Source: Micromonospora sp. MW-13 (GTDB lineage: Bacteria; Actinomycetota; Actinomycetes; Mycobacteriales; Micromonosporaceae). From it: DNA of 64,000 nt. The notes under the pieces are model-generated. The model worked only from the letters and a program-made list of their open reading frames with translations. It did no database searches and was not told the origin of the DNA. The stretch covers positions 429,536 to 493,535 of the forward strand of contig NZ_QKKX01000011.1 of the NCBI RefSeq assembly GCF_003434305.1, read 5' to 3'. Shown in pieces: positions 17,323 to 25,027 of the stretch (the stretch's first letter is position 1; each line of letters starts with the position of its first letter). Made by a program: the position numbers and the translations under genes.

Positions 17323-17503
17323 CGTCACTCCCCCACCGGTTGCCGGCCATGCTAACCAGTCCGGCCGGCCGATCCACGCAGCGACGGGCGGAGCGACAGG
17401 GATCACGCGGGCCCCTGCTGGGTACGTATAGGGACCTTCGGGTCTTCCCCCGGCCGGCCGCCACGTGCAAGGTTGGGGGACCAACGGTGACAGGGCGGTG
17501 ACC

Positions 17504-18982
17504 ATGGGCGAGGACGTCGGCGTGCGGACATTCACCCGCGAGGACCGGGCCCGCTATCGCGAGAAGGTGCGGCGGTGCCTGGACGTGTTCGCCGAGATGC
17601 TCCGGGAGTCCCGGTTCGACGTCGAGCGGCCGATGACCGGGCTGGAGATCGAGCTGAACCTGGTCGACGACGACTCGATGCCGGCGATGCGCAACGCCGA
17701 CGTGCTGACCGCCATCGCGGACCCGAGCTTCCAGACCGAGCTGGGGCAGTTCAACGTCGAGATCAACGTGGCGCCGCGCCGGCTGGCCGACGCGGGCACC
17801 GCCGCGTTCGAGGAGCACGTTCGGGCCAGCCTGAACGCCGCCGAGACGAAGGCCCGGGCCGTCGGCGCGCACATGGTGATGATCGGCATCCTGCCGACGC
17901 TGCGCCCCGAGCACCTGACCGCCGAGAGCCTGTCGGCCAACCCGCGCTACGAGCTGCTCAACGAGCAGATCTTCGCCGCCCGGGGCGAGGACCTGCGGAT
18001 CTCGATCAGCGGGGTGGAGCGGCTCTCCGTCACCGCCGACACCATCACCCCGGAGGCCGCCTGCACCAGCACCCAGTTCCACCTCCAGGTCAGCCCGGCC
18101 CAGTTCGCCGACTACTGGAACGCCGCCCAGGCGATCGCCGGCATCCAGGTGGCCCTCGGCGCGAACTCGCCGCTGTTCTTCGGCCGGGAGCTGTGGCGCG
18201 AGACCCGCATCCCACTGTTCCAGCAGGCCACAGACACCCGGGCGGAGGAGATCAAGGCCCAGGGGGTACGCCCGCGGGTGTGGTTCGGCGAGCGCTGGAT
18301 CACCTCGGTCTTCGACCTGTTCGAGGAGAACGTCCGGTACTTCCCCGCGCTGCTGCCGGTCTGCGACCCCGAGGACCCGGCCGAGGCCCTCGCCCGCGGC
18401 GACGTGCCGAAGCTCGCCGAACTGCGGCTGCACAACGGCACCGTCTACCGCTGGAACCGCCCGGTGTACGACGTGTTCAAGGGCCGCCCGCACCTGCGGG
18501 TGGAGAACCGGGTGCTGCCCGCCGGCCCGACGGTGCTGGACACCGTCGCCAACGGCGCGTTCTACTTCGGACTGGTCCGGGCCCTCGCCGAGGCGGACCG
18601 GCCGCTGTGGTCGCAGATGTCGTTCAGCGCCGCCGAGGAGAACTTCACCAGTTGCGCCCGGCACGGCATCGACGCCCAGGTGTTCTGGCCCGGCCTGGGC
18701 TACCTGCCGGTCGCCGAGCTGGTGCTGCGCCGGCTGCTGCCGATGGCCCATCAGGGGCTGGACCGGTGGGGGCTGGACCCGGTCGAGCGGGACCGGCTGC
18801 TCGGGATCGTCGAGCAGCGCTGCCTGACCGGCCGCAACGGGGCCACCTGGCAGGTGGAGACCCTGCACCGGCTGGAGTCCGCGGACCACCTGGACCGGCC
18901 GGCGGCGCTGCGCGAGGTGGTCCGGCACTACGTGGACCTGATGCACAGCAACCGCCCGGTCCACGAGTGGCCGATCCCTTGA
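17504..18982 (+). CDS. Glutamate-cysteine ligase family protein (GCS2/carboxylate-amine ligase)
   Basis: A 492-residue member of the glutamate-cysteine ligase superfamily, which forms gamma-glutamyl amide bonds using ATP. The N-terminal MTGLEIELNLVDDDSMPAMR carries the acidic metal-binding strand, FNVEINVAPRRL the second, and STQFHLQVSPAQFADYWNAA and RPHLRVENRVLPAGPT the later active-site strands. Actinobacteria use mycothiol rather than glutathione, so the physiological product is uncertain: gamma-glutamylcysteine or another amide. The chosen ATG gives MGEDVGVRTFTREDR; the ribosome site AGGG is a little distant. It is a single gene, divergent from the DUF3817 gene. Confidence 0.8.
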   Translation: MGEDVGVRTFTREDRARYREKVRRCLDVFAEMLRESRFDVERPMTGLEIELNLVDDDSMPAMRNADVLTAIADPSFQTELGQFNVEINVAPRRLADAGTAAFEEHVRASLNAAETKARAVGAHMVMIGILPTLRPEHLTAESLSANPRYELLNEQIFAARGEDLRISISGVERLSVTADTITPEAACTSTQFHLQVSPAQFADYWNAAQAIAGIQVALGANSPLFFGRELWRETRIPLFQQATDTRAEEIKAQGVRPRVWFGERWITSVFDLFEENVRYFPALLPVCDPEDPAEALARGDVPKLAELRLHNGTVYRWNRPVYDVFKGRPHLRVENRVLPAGPTVLDTVANGAFYFGLVRALAEADRPLWSQMSFSAAEENFTSCARHGIDAQVFWPGLGYLPVAELVLRRLLPMAHQGLDRWGLDPVERDRLLGIVEQRCLTGRNGATWQVETLHRLESADHLDRPAALREVVRHYVDLMHSNRPVHEWPIP

Positions 18983-19016
18983 CCGCCTGGGGCCTGGAGC
19001 GGGCCAGGGTGGGCCG

Positions 19017-19297
19017 GTGCCGACCGACAGCGCGGCGATCGACGCCGCCCTGACCCGACTCCGGTCCCTCGGGGAGCAGCTCCCTATCCCGGTTCCTGGC
19101 TCCCGGCCGCCCGCGCCGAGGCGGCGGTGGTCGTCCTCGCCGAGGACGCCGGGCTGTCCCGGCTCGCCGTCGACGGGATCGAGGCCGTCGGGGAGCGGCT
19201 CGCCGACCGGTTCCGCGAGATCGACCCCGTGGCGGTCGCGGACGAGAACGCCTTCTGGTCGGTCGCCGCGGAGGAACTCGGCTACGGGATGATCTGA
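19017..19297 (+). pseudogene. Frameshifted small gene of unknown function
   Basis: A GTG start opens PTDSAAIDAALTRLRSLGEQL. After about base 19083 the sensible reading moves to another frame, giving WLPAARAEAAVVVLAEDAG, LSRLAVDGIEAVGERLADRF, and ending ENAFWSVAAEELGYGMI at 19295-19297. The two halves have consistent third-position GC only with a one-base shift. Either a true lesion or a sequence error; intact it would be about 92 residues. The family is not recognised. Confidence 0.5.
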
Positions 19298-19307
19298 CGG
19301 GTGCCCG

Positions 19308-19865
19308 TCACGCCCCGGGCGCGACCATCGACTCGTACCGGTCGCCCGCGTCGCTGACCGGCCGGTACTCCTCGTCGGCCGCCAGTCGGTGCAGCGTCTC
19401 CAGCAGCCCGTCCGCCTCCGGCAGGTCGAGCGCCCGGCGCAGCCGCAGCCGCTCGGCGTCCAGCTCCGGCCAGTACTCGCGGATCTCCTCGTCGGTGCGG
19501 GCCAGCCAGTCCCGCAGCCGTGCGCCGTCGGCGCCGAACGGCACCGCCGTCGCGTCGTGGATGCAGGAGATCCCGACGACGAGCGCGAGCGCGTCGCGCA
19601 GGCCGGCGGCGACCAGGCCGCCCTCGCCCTCCGAGCCGACGTACAGCACGGGACGCTCGACACCGGTTCCCACCAGCATGAACGCCCCACCGGAGGCGTC
19701 CCCGGCGATCATCTCCAGGGGCTCGCCGCCGGGCAGCCGCACCGGTTCCGCGGGACCGTTGGCCGCCCGGGCGAGGTCGAAGTCGAACTGGGCCAGCAGC
19801 TCGGCGATCCACGGGGTGTCGGTGATGAGGTCCAGCAGCCGGGTGTCGGGGATCTCGTCGGTCAC
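19308..19865 (-). CDS. Unrecognised 185-residue acidic protein
   Basis: A 185-residue soluble protein starting at GTG. It shows LITDTPWIAELLAQFDFDLA, then PLEMIAGDASGGAFMLVG and VLYVGSEGEGGLVAAGLRDA, resembling the SMI1/SUKH-like style of actinobacterial hypothetical proteins, followed by a helical tail (EEIREYWPELDAERLRLRRA). No catalytic motif is evident. It is 117 bases downstream of the pentapeptide-repeat gene on the same strand and may be its partner, but nothing shows this directly. Confidence 0.65.
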   Translation of the reverse strand: MTDEIPDTRLLDLITDTPWIAELLAQFDFDLARAANGPAEPVRLPGGEPLEMIAGDASGGAFMLVGTGVERPVLYVGSEGEGGLVAAGLRDALALVVGISCIHDATAVPFGADGARLRDWLARTDEEIREYWPELDAERLRLRRALDLPEADGLLETLHRLAADEEYRPVSDAGDRYESMVAPGA

Positions 19866-19982
19866 CGCGTGACCGTACCGGCCCCGGCCCCGGTTCAGGT
19901 TGTCGAGATCCCGCTCCCGCCCGTGGCGGGGCTGGATTCCGATCGTGACCGGGTGGCTGGGCGGACGCGCGGCCCGCGTCGT

Positions 19983-21608
19983 TCACTCCTGCCCGGGCGG
20001 CGTCCCGTCGCCGGCTTCGGCGTCGTCGAGCACGACGCCAGCGTGGAACACGACGCCGCCGAGCACGTCCCGGGCCCCGCGCCAGCGGTCGAGTCGCGCC
20101 CCGGCAAAGGTGACGTCGCCGTGGAACGAGGCCCGACCATCCGGGCCACCGAGCCCGAACACGGCGCCCTCGAAGGAGCTGGCGTCGAACCTGGTGACGC
20201 CGTGGAACTGGGCGGCCATGAAGTCCGCGTAGCCGACGTGGCAGCCGCTGAGGTCGAAGTCGATCAGGGTGGCGCCGCACAGCGACAGACTCATGCCCGC
20301 CCAGTGCCGCAGGCCCGGTTCCGCCCCGTCCGGCGTCGGGCCCACCGGGCGCAGGCGCTCGGCGAGGAGCCGCTGCGCGCCGCGCCGCAGCTCCACCTCC
20401 CCGGCCTGCCCGGGGTTCAGGTCGCCGGTCACCGGGAACGGCAGCGGCCCGCGCAGGTACCCGCACACGGTGTCGACCACGCGCTGGCGCAGCTCCGGTC
20501 TCGCGTCACCGAGAGCGCCGAGGATGGCCAGCCCCGCGCGGCGGACGTCGGGATCAGGATCGGCGAGCTGGCGCGCGTAGGGCGCGACGGAACGGTCCGG
20601 CACGAGCGCGCCCGCGCCGTCCGGCCCGGGCTCCGGCGTCCAGCCGAGGGGCCAGCACACCGGCTCGTCGTCGGCCGCGCCGCCCCACCGGGCGCCGGCG
20701 AGGTCCACGGCGGGCTGGTCGAGGTGCACCGGCCCGCCGAACCGGGCGTCGGTGAACGCGGCGTCCGCGCCGAACCGCGCCTTGAAGAACCAGGCGGGAC
20801 CGGCGAAGCGGGCCTGCCGGAACGACACGGGACCGACGAAACGGGCCCCGTCCCCGCCCTCGCTCCAGCCCTGGTAGTCGCCCATCAGGACCGCGACGGG
20901 CCAGTCCGGGTCGTCCTCGTTCGGCTCGTCCCACGCGGCGGGGTGGACGTCCTCGACCATCTCCCAGGTCGGGTCGTCCTCCCAGATCTCCTCCTCGCCC
21001 CGCCCGAACCAGGCCATCCCGTCGAACCCGACCCGTTCGAAGCTGGCCGGGCCCCGGAACCGGGCGCGCCCGAACACGGCGTCGGAGGCGAACCGGGCGC
21101 CGTCGAACCGGGCCTCGCCGGCGAAGAGCGCGCGGGCGAAGACCGCCTCGCCGGTGAACCGGGCGTCGGCGAACGACGCCGCCCCGAGGAACCGGGCGTC
21201 GGCGAACCGGGCCTCGGCCAGCTCGCAGCCGCCGAAGTCGGCATCCACGAGGGTCGCGCCGGACAGGTCCACGACGATCTCCGGCGCAGCCCCGCCCGCA
21301 CCCGCACCCTCGCCGGAGGCGGAGGCGGAGGCGGAGGCGGAGGCGGAGGCGGAGGGGCGTAGCAGCCCGCCGAGGGCCCGCAGGGCCTCCCGCCACGCGC
21401 CGGCATCCGCGCTGGCGCCCGCAGGCTCGGCAGGGGGTGTCCGCAGGAAGGCGCAGATCGCGTCGACCGCGCCCTGGCGCAGCGCCGGGTCGGCCGCGCC
21501 GAGCGCCGCCAGCCGCCGCAGGGCGGCCTCCCGCTGCTCGCCCGTCGCCTCCGCCACCTGCCGGACGGTGGTCCGAAACGCCTCGACGCCTGCATCCCCG
21601 ACCGGCAC
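19983..21608 (-). CDS. Pentapeptide-repeat protein with duplicated helical-plus-repeat architecture
   Basis: A 541-residue protein with two similar halves. Each starts with an alpha-helical HEAT-like segment (EALRRLAALGAADPALRQGA in one, RAGLAILGALGDARPELRQR in the other, each ending in a C.xLR.P element). Each is followed by pentapeptide repeats of the A(D/R)F/L type: ARFADARFLGAASFADARF, DGARFASDAVFGRARFRG, then LCGATLIDFDLSGCHVGYAD in the second half. A hexanucleotide repeat encodes a (Ser-Ala)n linker. Pentapeptide repeats form a right-handed quadrilateral helix and mediate contacts; no function can be assigned. The GTG at 21608 has GGAGG five bases upstream; TTG 21671 is the longer alternative. 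Confidence 0.8.
   Translation of the reverse strand: MPVGDAGVEAFRTTVRQVAEATGEQREAALRRLAALGAADPALRQGAVDAICAFLRTPPAEPAGASADAGAWREALRALGGLLRPSASASASASASASGEGAGAGGAAPEIVVDLSGATLVDADFGGCELAEARFADARFLGAASFADARFTGEAVFARALFAGEARFDGARFASDAVFGRARFRGPASFERVGFDGMAWFGRGEEEIWEDDPTWEMVEDVHPAAWDEPNEDDPDWPVAVLMGDYQGWSEGGDGARFVGPVSFRQARFAGPAWFFKARFGADAAFTDARFGGPVHLDQPAVDLAGARWGGAADDEPVCWPLGWTPEPGPDGAGALVPDRSVAPYARQLADPDPDVRRAGLAILGALGDARPELRQRVVDTVCGYLRGPLPFPVTGDLNPGQAGEVELRRGAQRLLAERLRPVGPTPDGAEPGLRHWAGMSLSLCGATLIDFDLSGCHVGYADFMAAQFHGVTRFDASSFEGAVFGLGGPDGRASFHGDVTFAGARLDRWRGARDVLGGVVFHAGVVLDDAEAGDGTPPGQE
21315..21355. repeat. Hexanucleotide tandem repeat (GGAGGC)n inside the pentapeptide gene
   Basis: About 6.8 uninterrupted copies of GGAGGC on the plus strand, read on the minus strand as a (Ser-Ala)n linker. 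Copy-number change would lengthen or shorten the linker by two residues without a frameshift. Confidence 0.9.
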
Positions 21609-21762
21609 GTGCCCCTCCAGTCCCGGTGCGGCAGCCCGTCCACCGGCGTTCGTCGCCAGGACCGGTCCCAACGCACCGGCGAAGGATAGCGGCCGGCGGT
21701 GACAGCATCCCGACGCGTGACGATCTTCCAGGGCGCATCGCCGCGCGACGGTGCCGGCGTGG

Positions 21763-22620
21763 TCAGCGGGTCAGGCCCACCACCGTCGCCAGTCGCGCCA
21801 CGCCGGCCGGCACCGGGTGCGCCCGGGCGATCTCGGCGATCACCGTACGCGCCGCCGGCCGGCACCGGACCTCGGCCGGCGCGACGCCGTCCGCGTCGAC
21901 CAGCGCGCGCCCGGCTCCACCCAGGTCACCGGCCTGGAGGTACGCCCGCGCGGCGTCCACCAGGTACGCCGCCCGGTACTCGGCAGGCAGCCGCCGCCAC
22001 GCCTGTCGCCGTACCGCCTGCTCGTGCCTGCCCACCGCGGCCCGGGCGTCGCCCAGCTCGACCGCCGCCACCACCCGGGCCAGTTCGACGGCGACCGGCC
22101 CGAAGCCGGTCCGGTGCGGATCGTCACCGGCGACCCGGGCGGCGACGCCGGCGGCCCGGTCGGTCAACTCCTCGGCCCGGTGGGCGTCGCCGCCGCCGGC
22201 GGCGGCGAGGGCGGCCTGGAGCAGCAGGGCTCCGTGCACCATCCCCGACGCGGGCGCAACGCGGTGTACGGCGGCCACCGTCGCCACCAGCGCCAACCGG
22301 TCGCTGCCCAGCGCCCGCAGCGCCTGACCGACCGACACGGTCGCCGCCCCCGCCAGTACGGGATCACCGCCGGCCACGGCCGCCGCCCGGTCGGCGGCCA
22401 GCCAGCCGAGATCGGCCTCGCCGAGCTTCACCAGCACCGACGACGTGATCCGGTACGCCTGCACCAGCAGCCCGGCCACGAAGTCCCGGACCCGGCGCCG
22501 TGGTTCCGGCCGGGCAAAGCGTGATCCGACCGTGTCCATCAGCCCGTCAAACAACGCGGCCCATCGCTGAACGTCTACTCCGTAGGCGGCAGCCACCGCC
22601 GCATCCTGTTTGGTCCACAC
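21763..22620 (-). pseudogene. Chimeric ORF: IS701 transposase N-terminus fused in frame to the C-terminal part of an XRE-type regulator
   Basis: The 285-codon reading has two origins. Residues about 1-51 (from MWTKQDAAVAAAYGVDVQRW to RRVRDFVAGLL) are the N-terminus of an IS701-type transposase; the underlying DNA is almost identical to 23673-23791 in the opposite orientation. From residue 52 on (VQAYRITSSVLVKLGEADLG, LAADRAAAVAGGDPVLAGAA, then further helical repeats to VVGLTR) it resembles the TPR-like C-terminal region of actinobacterial helix-turn-helix regulators, whose DNA-binding half is missing. The junction near 22467 is in frame, so an IS insertion followed by deletion created a fusion. 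Whether it is expressed is unknown; the regulator itself is certainly truncated. Confidence 0.65.
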
Positions 22621-22707
22621 AACCTCAGGCTCGACGGTGACTGCTCACTGTCGACGGACAAAACCACACCGTCACAGCAGGTCAGAACGGTTCTCCTGCT
22701 GAAGTAT
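22467..22707 (-). mobile_element. IS701-family left-end fragment (copy 1)
   Basis: This fragment carries a terminal repeat at 22685-22707 (GAACGGTTCTCCTGCTGAAG on the plus strand), a leader of about 65 bases, and the first 51 transposase codons. Its inner 116 bases match copy 2 with one mismatch. The rest of the element is gone; the break abuts the truncated regulator gene. Confidence 0.75.
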
Positions 22708-22720
22708 TAGCCCTGTCCGG

Positions 22721-23080
22721 TTCCCAGGCCGAGCGGGTTTGCCATTTATTGCAGCCGATCATTGCTCGGCATCGACTCGCCCACAGGTCAACAGCGGTCG
22801 AGCGTCAGCGCCAACCGCACTAATTAGTTGGCGGATTCGGCGTGACCAGAACTACTGGTGGAAAAGACGAGACGCTGATCGCGCTCGCCCTCGGCTCTGG
22901 CCAACCGGCACCGCCAGTCCTCGCCGCCCGGGAGAATCCCGGCATGGTGTTGCATTTCGGTATTGTCACATCCGTCCACCATCGTCGTTACGTTCGCCCT
23001 TCGTCAAACGCCAGGGTTTATCTCTCCGTGACGATCCGACTATCGTGAGTGAGAATTCCCGAAGAAGGAGAGGACCTCTC
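22721..23080. other. Gene-free stretch upstream of the beta-trefoil-like gene
   Basis: No gene recognised. GC content falls visibly here compared with the flanks, a sign of foreign DNA. TTTATC (about 23017) and TATCGT (about 23041), 18 bases apart, could be a weak promoter for the gene that follows. Confidence 0.4.
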
Positions 23081-23596
23081 ATGCCGTTGTCAGTGGCGGA
23101 CCTCGCGGCGCCCGGAAACACACCGATCACGATCCTGTCGACGACCTTTCCGAACGTGTATCTGCGCATGGACGGCACCGGGGTGACAACCTGGAACGGG
23201 TCTGGCAGTGGGATCGTCAACTGTCAATTTGGCGCGGGACCCTACGAGAAGTTCAAGGTTCTCCCGCAGGCCGACGGCTCGTTCGCCTTCGCGTCGGCGA
23301 CCTTTTCGAACGTGTATCTGCGCATGGACGCCGCCGAATTGCCGCAGATCCCCGGGGGGCCGGGCGGTGGGACCGTCAACTGCCAGGTCCACGTGGGTAC
23401 CCACGAGACGTTCAAGCTTCTCCCGCAGGCAGGTGGCTCGTTCTCCTTCGAGTCGACGTTGTTTCCGAATTCGTTTCTGCGCCTGGTCGGCTTCGGGGTG
23501 ACGGCCTCCACCAACGGTGGCGGTGGGGTAGTCAACTGCCAGTTCGGCGCCCCGGGTGGCGATCACGAAAAGTTCTTTCTCAACGCGGCCGCCTAG
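23081..23596 (+). CDS. Beta-trefoil-like (fascin/lectin-style) protein with three internal repeats
   Basis: A 171-residue protein built from three repeats of about 50 residues. Each has the sequence order T.FPNVYLRMD, a Gly-rich turn, VNCQF/VNCQV, then YEKFKVLPQADGSFAF or its equivalent (HETFKLLPQAGGSFSF, HEKFFLNAA). Three such units of beta-strands are the hallmark of the beta-trefoil fold used by fascin-like, ricin-type and other sugar-binding proteins. No signal peptide is visible, so it may be cytoplasmic. The ATG is preceded by AAGGAG. It lies between two IS701-type fragments in lower-GC DNA, so it is a probable passenger gene. The family assignment is inference from the repeat pattern. 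Confidence 0.7.
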   Translation: MPLSVADLAAPGNTPITILSTTFPNVYLRMDGTGVTTWNGSGSGIVNCQFGAGPYEKFKVLPQADGSFAFASATFSNVYLRMDAAELPQIPGGPGGGTVNCQVHVGTHETFKLLPQAGGSFSFESTLFPNSFLRLVGFGVTASTNGGGGVVNCQFGAPGGDHEKFFLNAAA

Positions 23597-23672
23597 CCAC
23601 GGCCCCCGTCAAGTCCCTGGAATACCTTGACTAAACGGCCCTGACCGGGCATGCCTGGTGTGGTGATGAGCG

Positions 23673-24957
23673 GATAGGGCATAGACGTTCAGCGATGAGC
23701 CGCGTTGTTTGACGGGCTGATGGACACGGTCGGATCACGCTTTGCCCGGCCGGAACCACGGCGCCGGGTCCGGGACTTCGTGGCCGGGCTGCTGGCGCCG
23801 TTGCCGGTCAAGAACTGCTGGACGATCGCGGAACACGCGGGCGACACCGGTCCGGGCGGTATGCAGGACTTGATCGGCCGGGCCAGTTGGGATGACGCGT
23901 TGGTGCGTGCCGACGTGCGTGGCTTCGTTGCTGCTCGGCTGGGGCATCCGGACGGGGTGCTGCTGGTCGATGAGACCGGTGATCTGAAGAAAGGTACGCA
24001 CACGGTCGGGGTGCAACGGCAGTATTCCGGCACCGCCGGGAAGATTGAGAACTGCCAGCTCGCGGTGCACCTGTCGTATGCCTCACCGCTCGGGCACACC
24101 CTGCTCGACGTCGCCTTCTACCTGCCGAAATCCTGGACCGAGGACCCCGCACGACGGGCGGAAGCAGGAGTGCCCGACACCATCGGCTTCGCCACGAAAC
24201 CGCAGCTGGCACGCCGCCTGATCGAGACAGCTGTGGCCGGCGGCCTGCCGTGCCGGTGGGTCGCCGGTGACGAAGCCTACGGCGGTGACCCACACCTGGC
24301 CACGGCGCTACGCCAGCAGCGGCTCGGTTACGTCCTCGCGGTCGCCCGCTCGCACCGGGTCCGACCGGACTCGGCATCCAGCGGACCGCCCAGATCACCG
24401 CCGGACTACCGAAGCAGGCGTGGCAACGCGTCTCCGCCGGGGCAGCCGCGAAAGGGCACCGCTACTACGACTGGGCGTTCATCACCCTGCCCCACGCCGC
24501 TGACCAGCATCAAGGTCATCACTGGCTGCTGATACGCCACAACCGCACCACCGGTGAACTGGCCTTCTACCGATGCTGGTCACCCGAACCCGTCCCGCTG
24601 CACCACCTGGTCACCGTGGCCGGACGACGGTGGAGCATCGAGGAATCCTTCCAAGCCACCAAGACCGGCCTCGGCCTGGATCAGCACCAACACCGCCGCT
24701 GGAACGCGTGGCACCGCTGGACCACCCTGGTCATCGCCGCCCACGCGTTCCTCGCCGCCGCGACCGCGACCAGCACCCCCAGCCCAGGCGGCCTGATCAC
24801 GATCACCGTCAACGAACTACGCCGACTGTTCCACGCCCTGATCATCGAACCCGCCCGACGCATCGCCGACGTCATCGCCTGGTCTATCTTCCGGCGGCGA
24901 CATCAAGCCGCCGCCAAGACCAGCCACTACGAACGACAGAAACTCACAGAGCCCTAA
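23673..24957 (+). pseudogene. IS701-family transposase, inactivated
   Basis: The DDE-type transposase reads DGLMDTVGSRFARPEPRRRV, LLVDETGDLKKGTHTVGVQR (first catalytic Asp), VAGDEAYGGDP (second Asp) and WSIEESFQATKTGLGLDQH (catalytic Glu region). Two lesions are visible. TGG (Trp in copy 1) is TGA here, cutting the N-terminus at about base 23697, and near 24355-24361 the frame must shift by one between ARSHRV and TGLGIQRT. The final part runs to the stop at 24955-24957. A downstream TTG or ATG could restart the first half but not repair the frameshift. Confidence 0.8.
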
Positions 24958-24980
24958 AACGGATCTCCTGCTGGAGTACT
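23673..24980 (+). mobile_element. IS701-family element, copy 2, left end missing
   Basis: It contains nearly the whole transposase reading and the right terminal repeat (AACGGATCTCCTGCTGGAGTAC, about 24957-24980, matching the copy 1 end at about 20 of 23 positions). Upstream of 23673 the sequence no longer resembles copy 1, so its left terminus is lost or replaced. No target duplication could be paired. Confidence 0.75.
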
Positions 24981-25027
24981 GATCAGGAAAGCCCCGGCCG
25001 CCACGCTGTCGAACTTTCTGCGAACGC

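Noticed and set aside
17315..19690. 791-codon minus-strand open frame
   Set aside because: It is the antisense shadow of the glutamate-cysteine ligase gene; composition is repetitive Gln/Pro/Gly/His as expected from high-GC reverse frames.
22842..23048. 68-codon plus-strand ORF before the beta-trefoil gene
   Set aside because: No ribosome site, random composition and no family resemblance.
24340..24380. Programmed frameshift in the IS701 transposase
   Set aside because: No slippery heptamer or stimulatory hairpin is obvious, IS701 elements normally have one frame, and a second lesion (TGA) exists.
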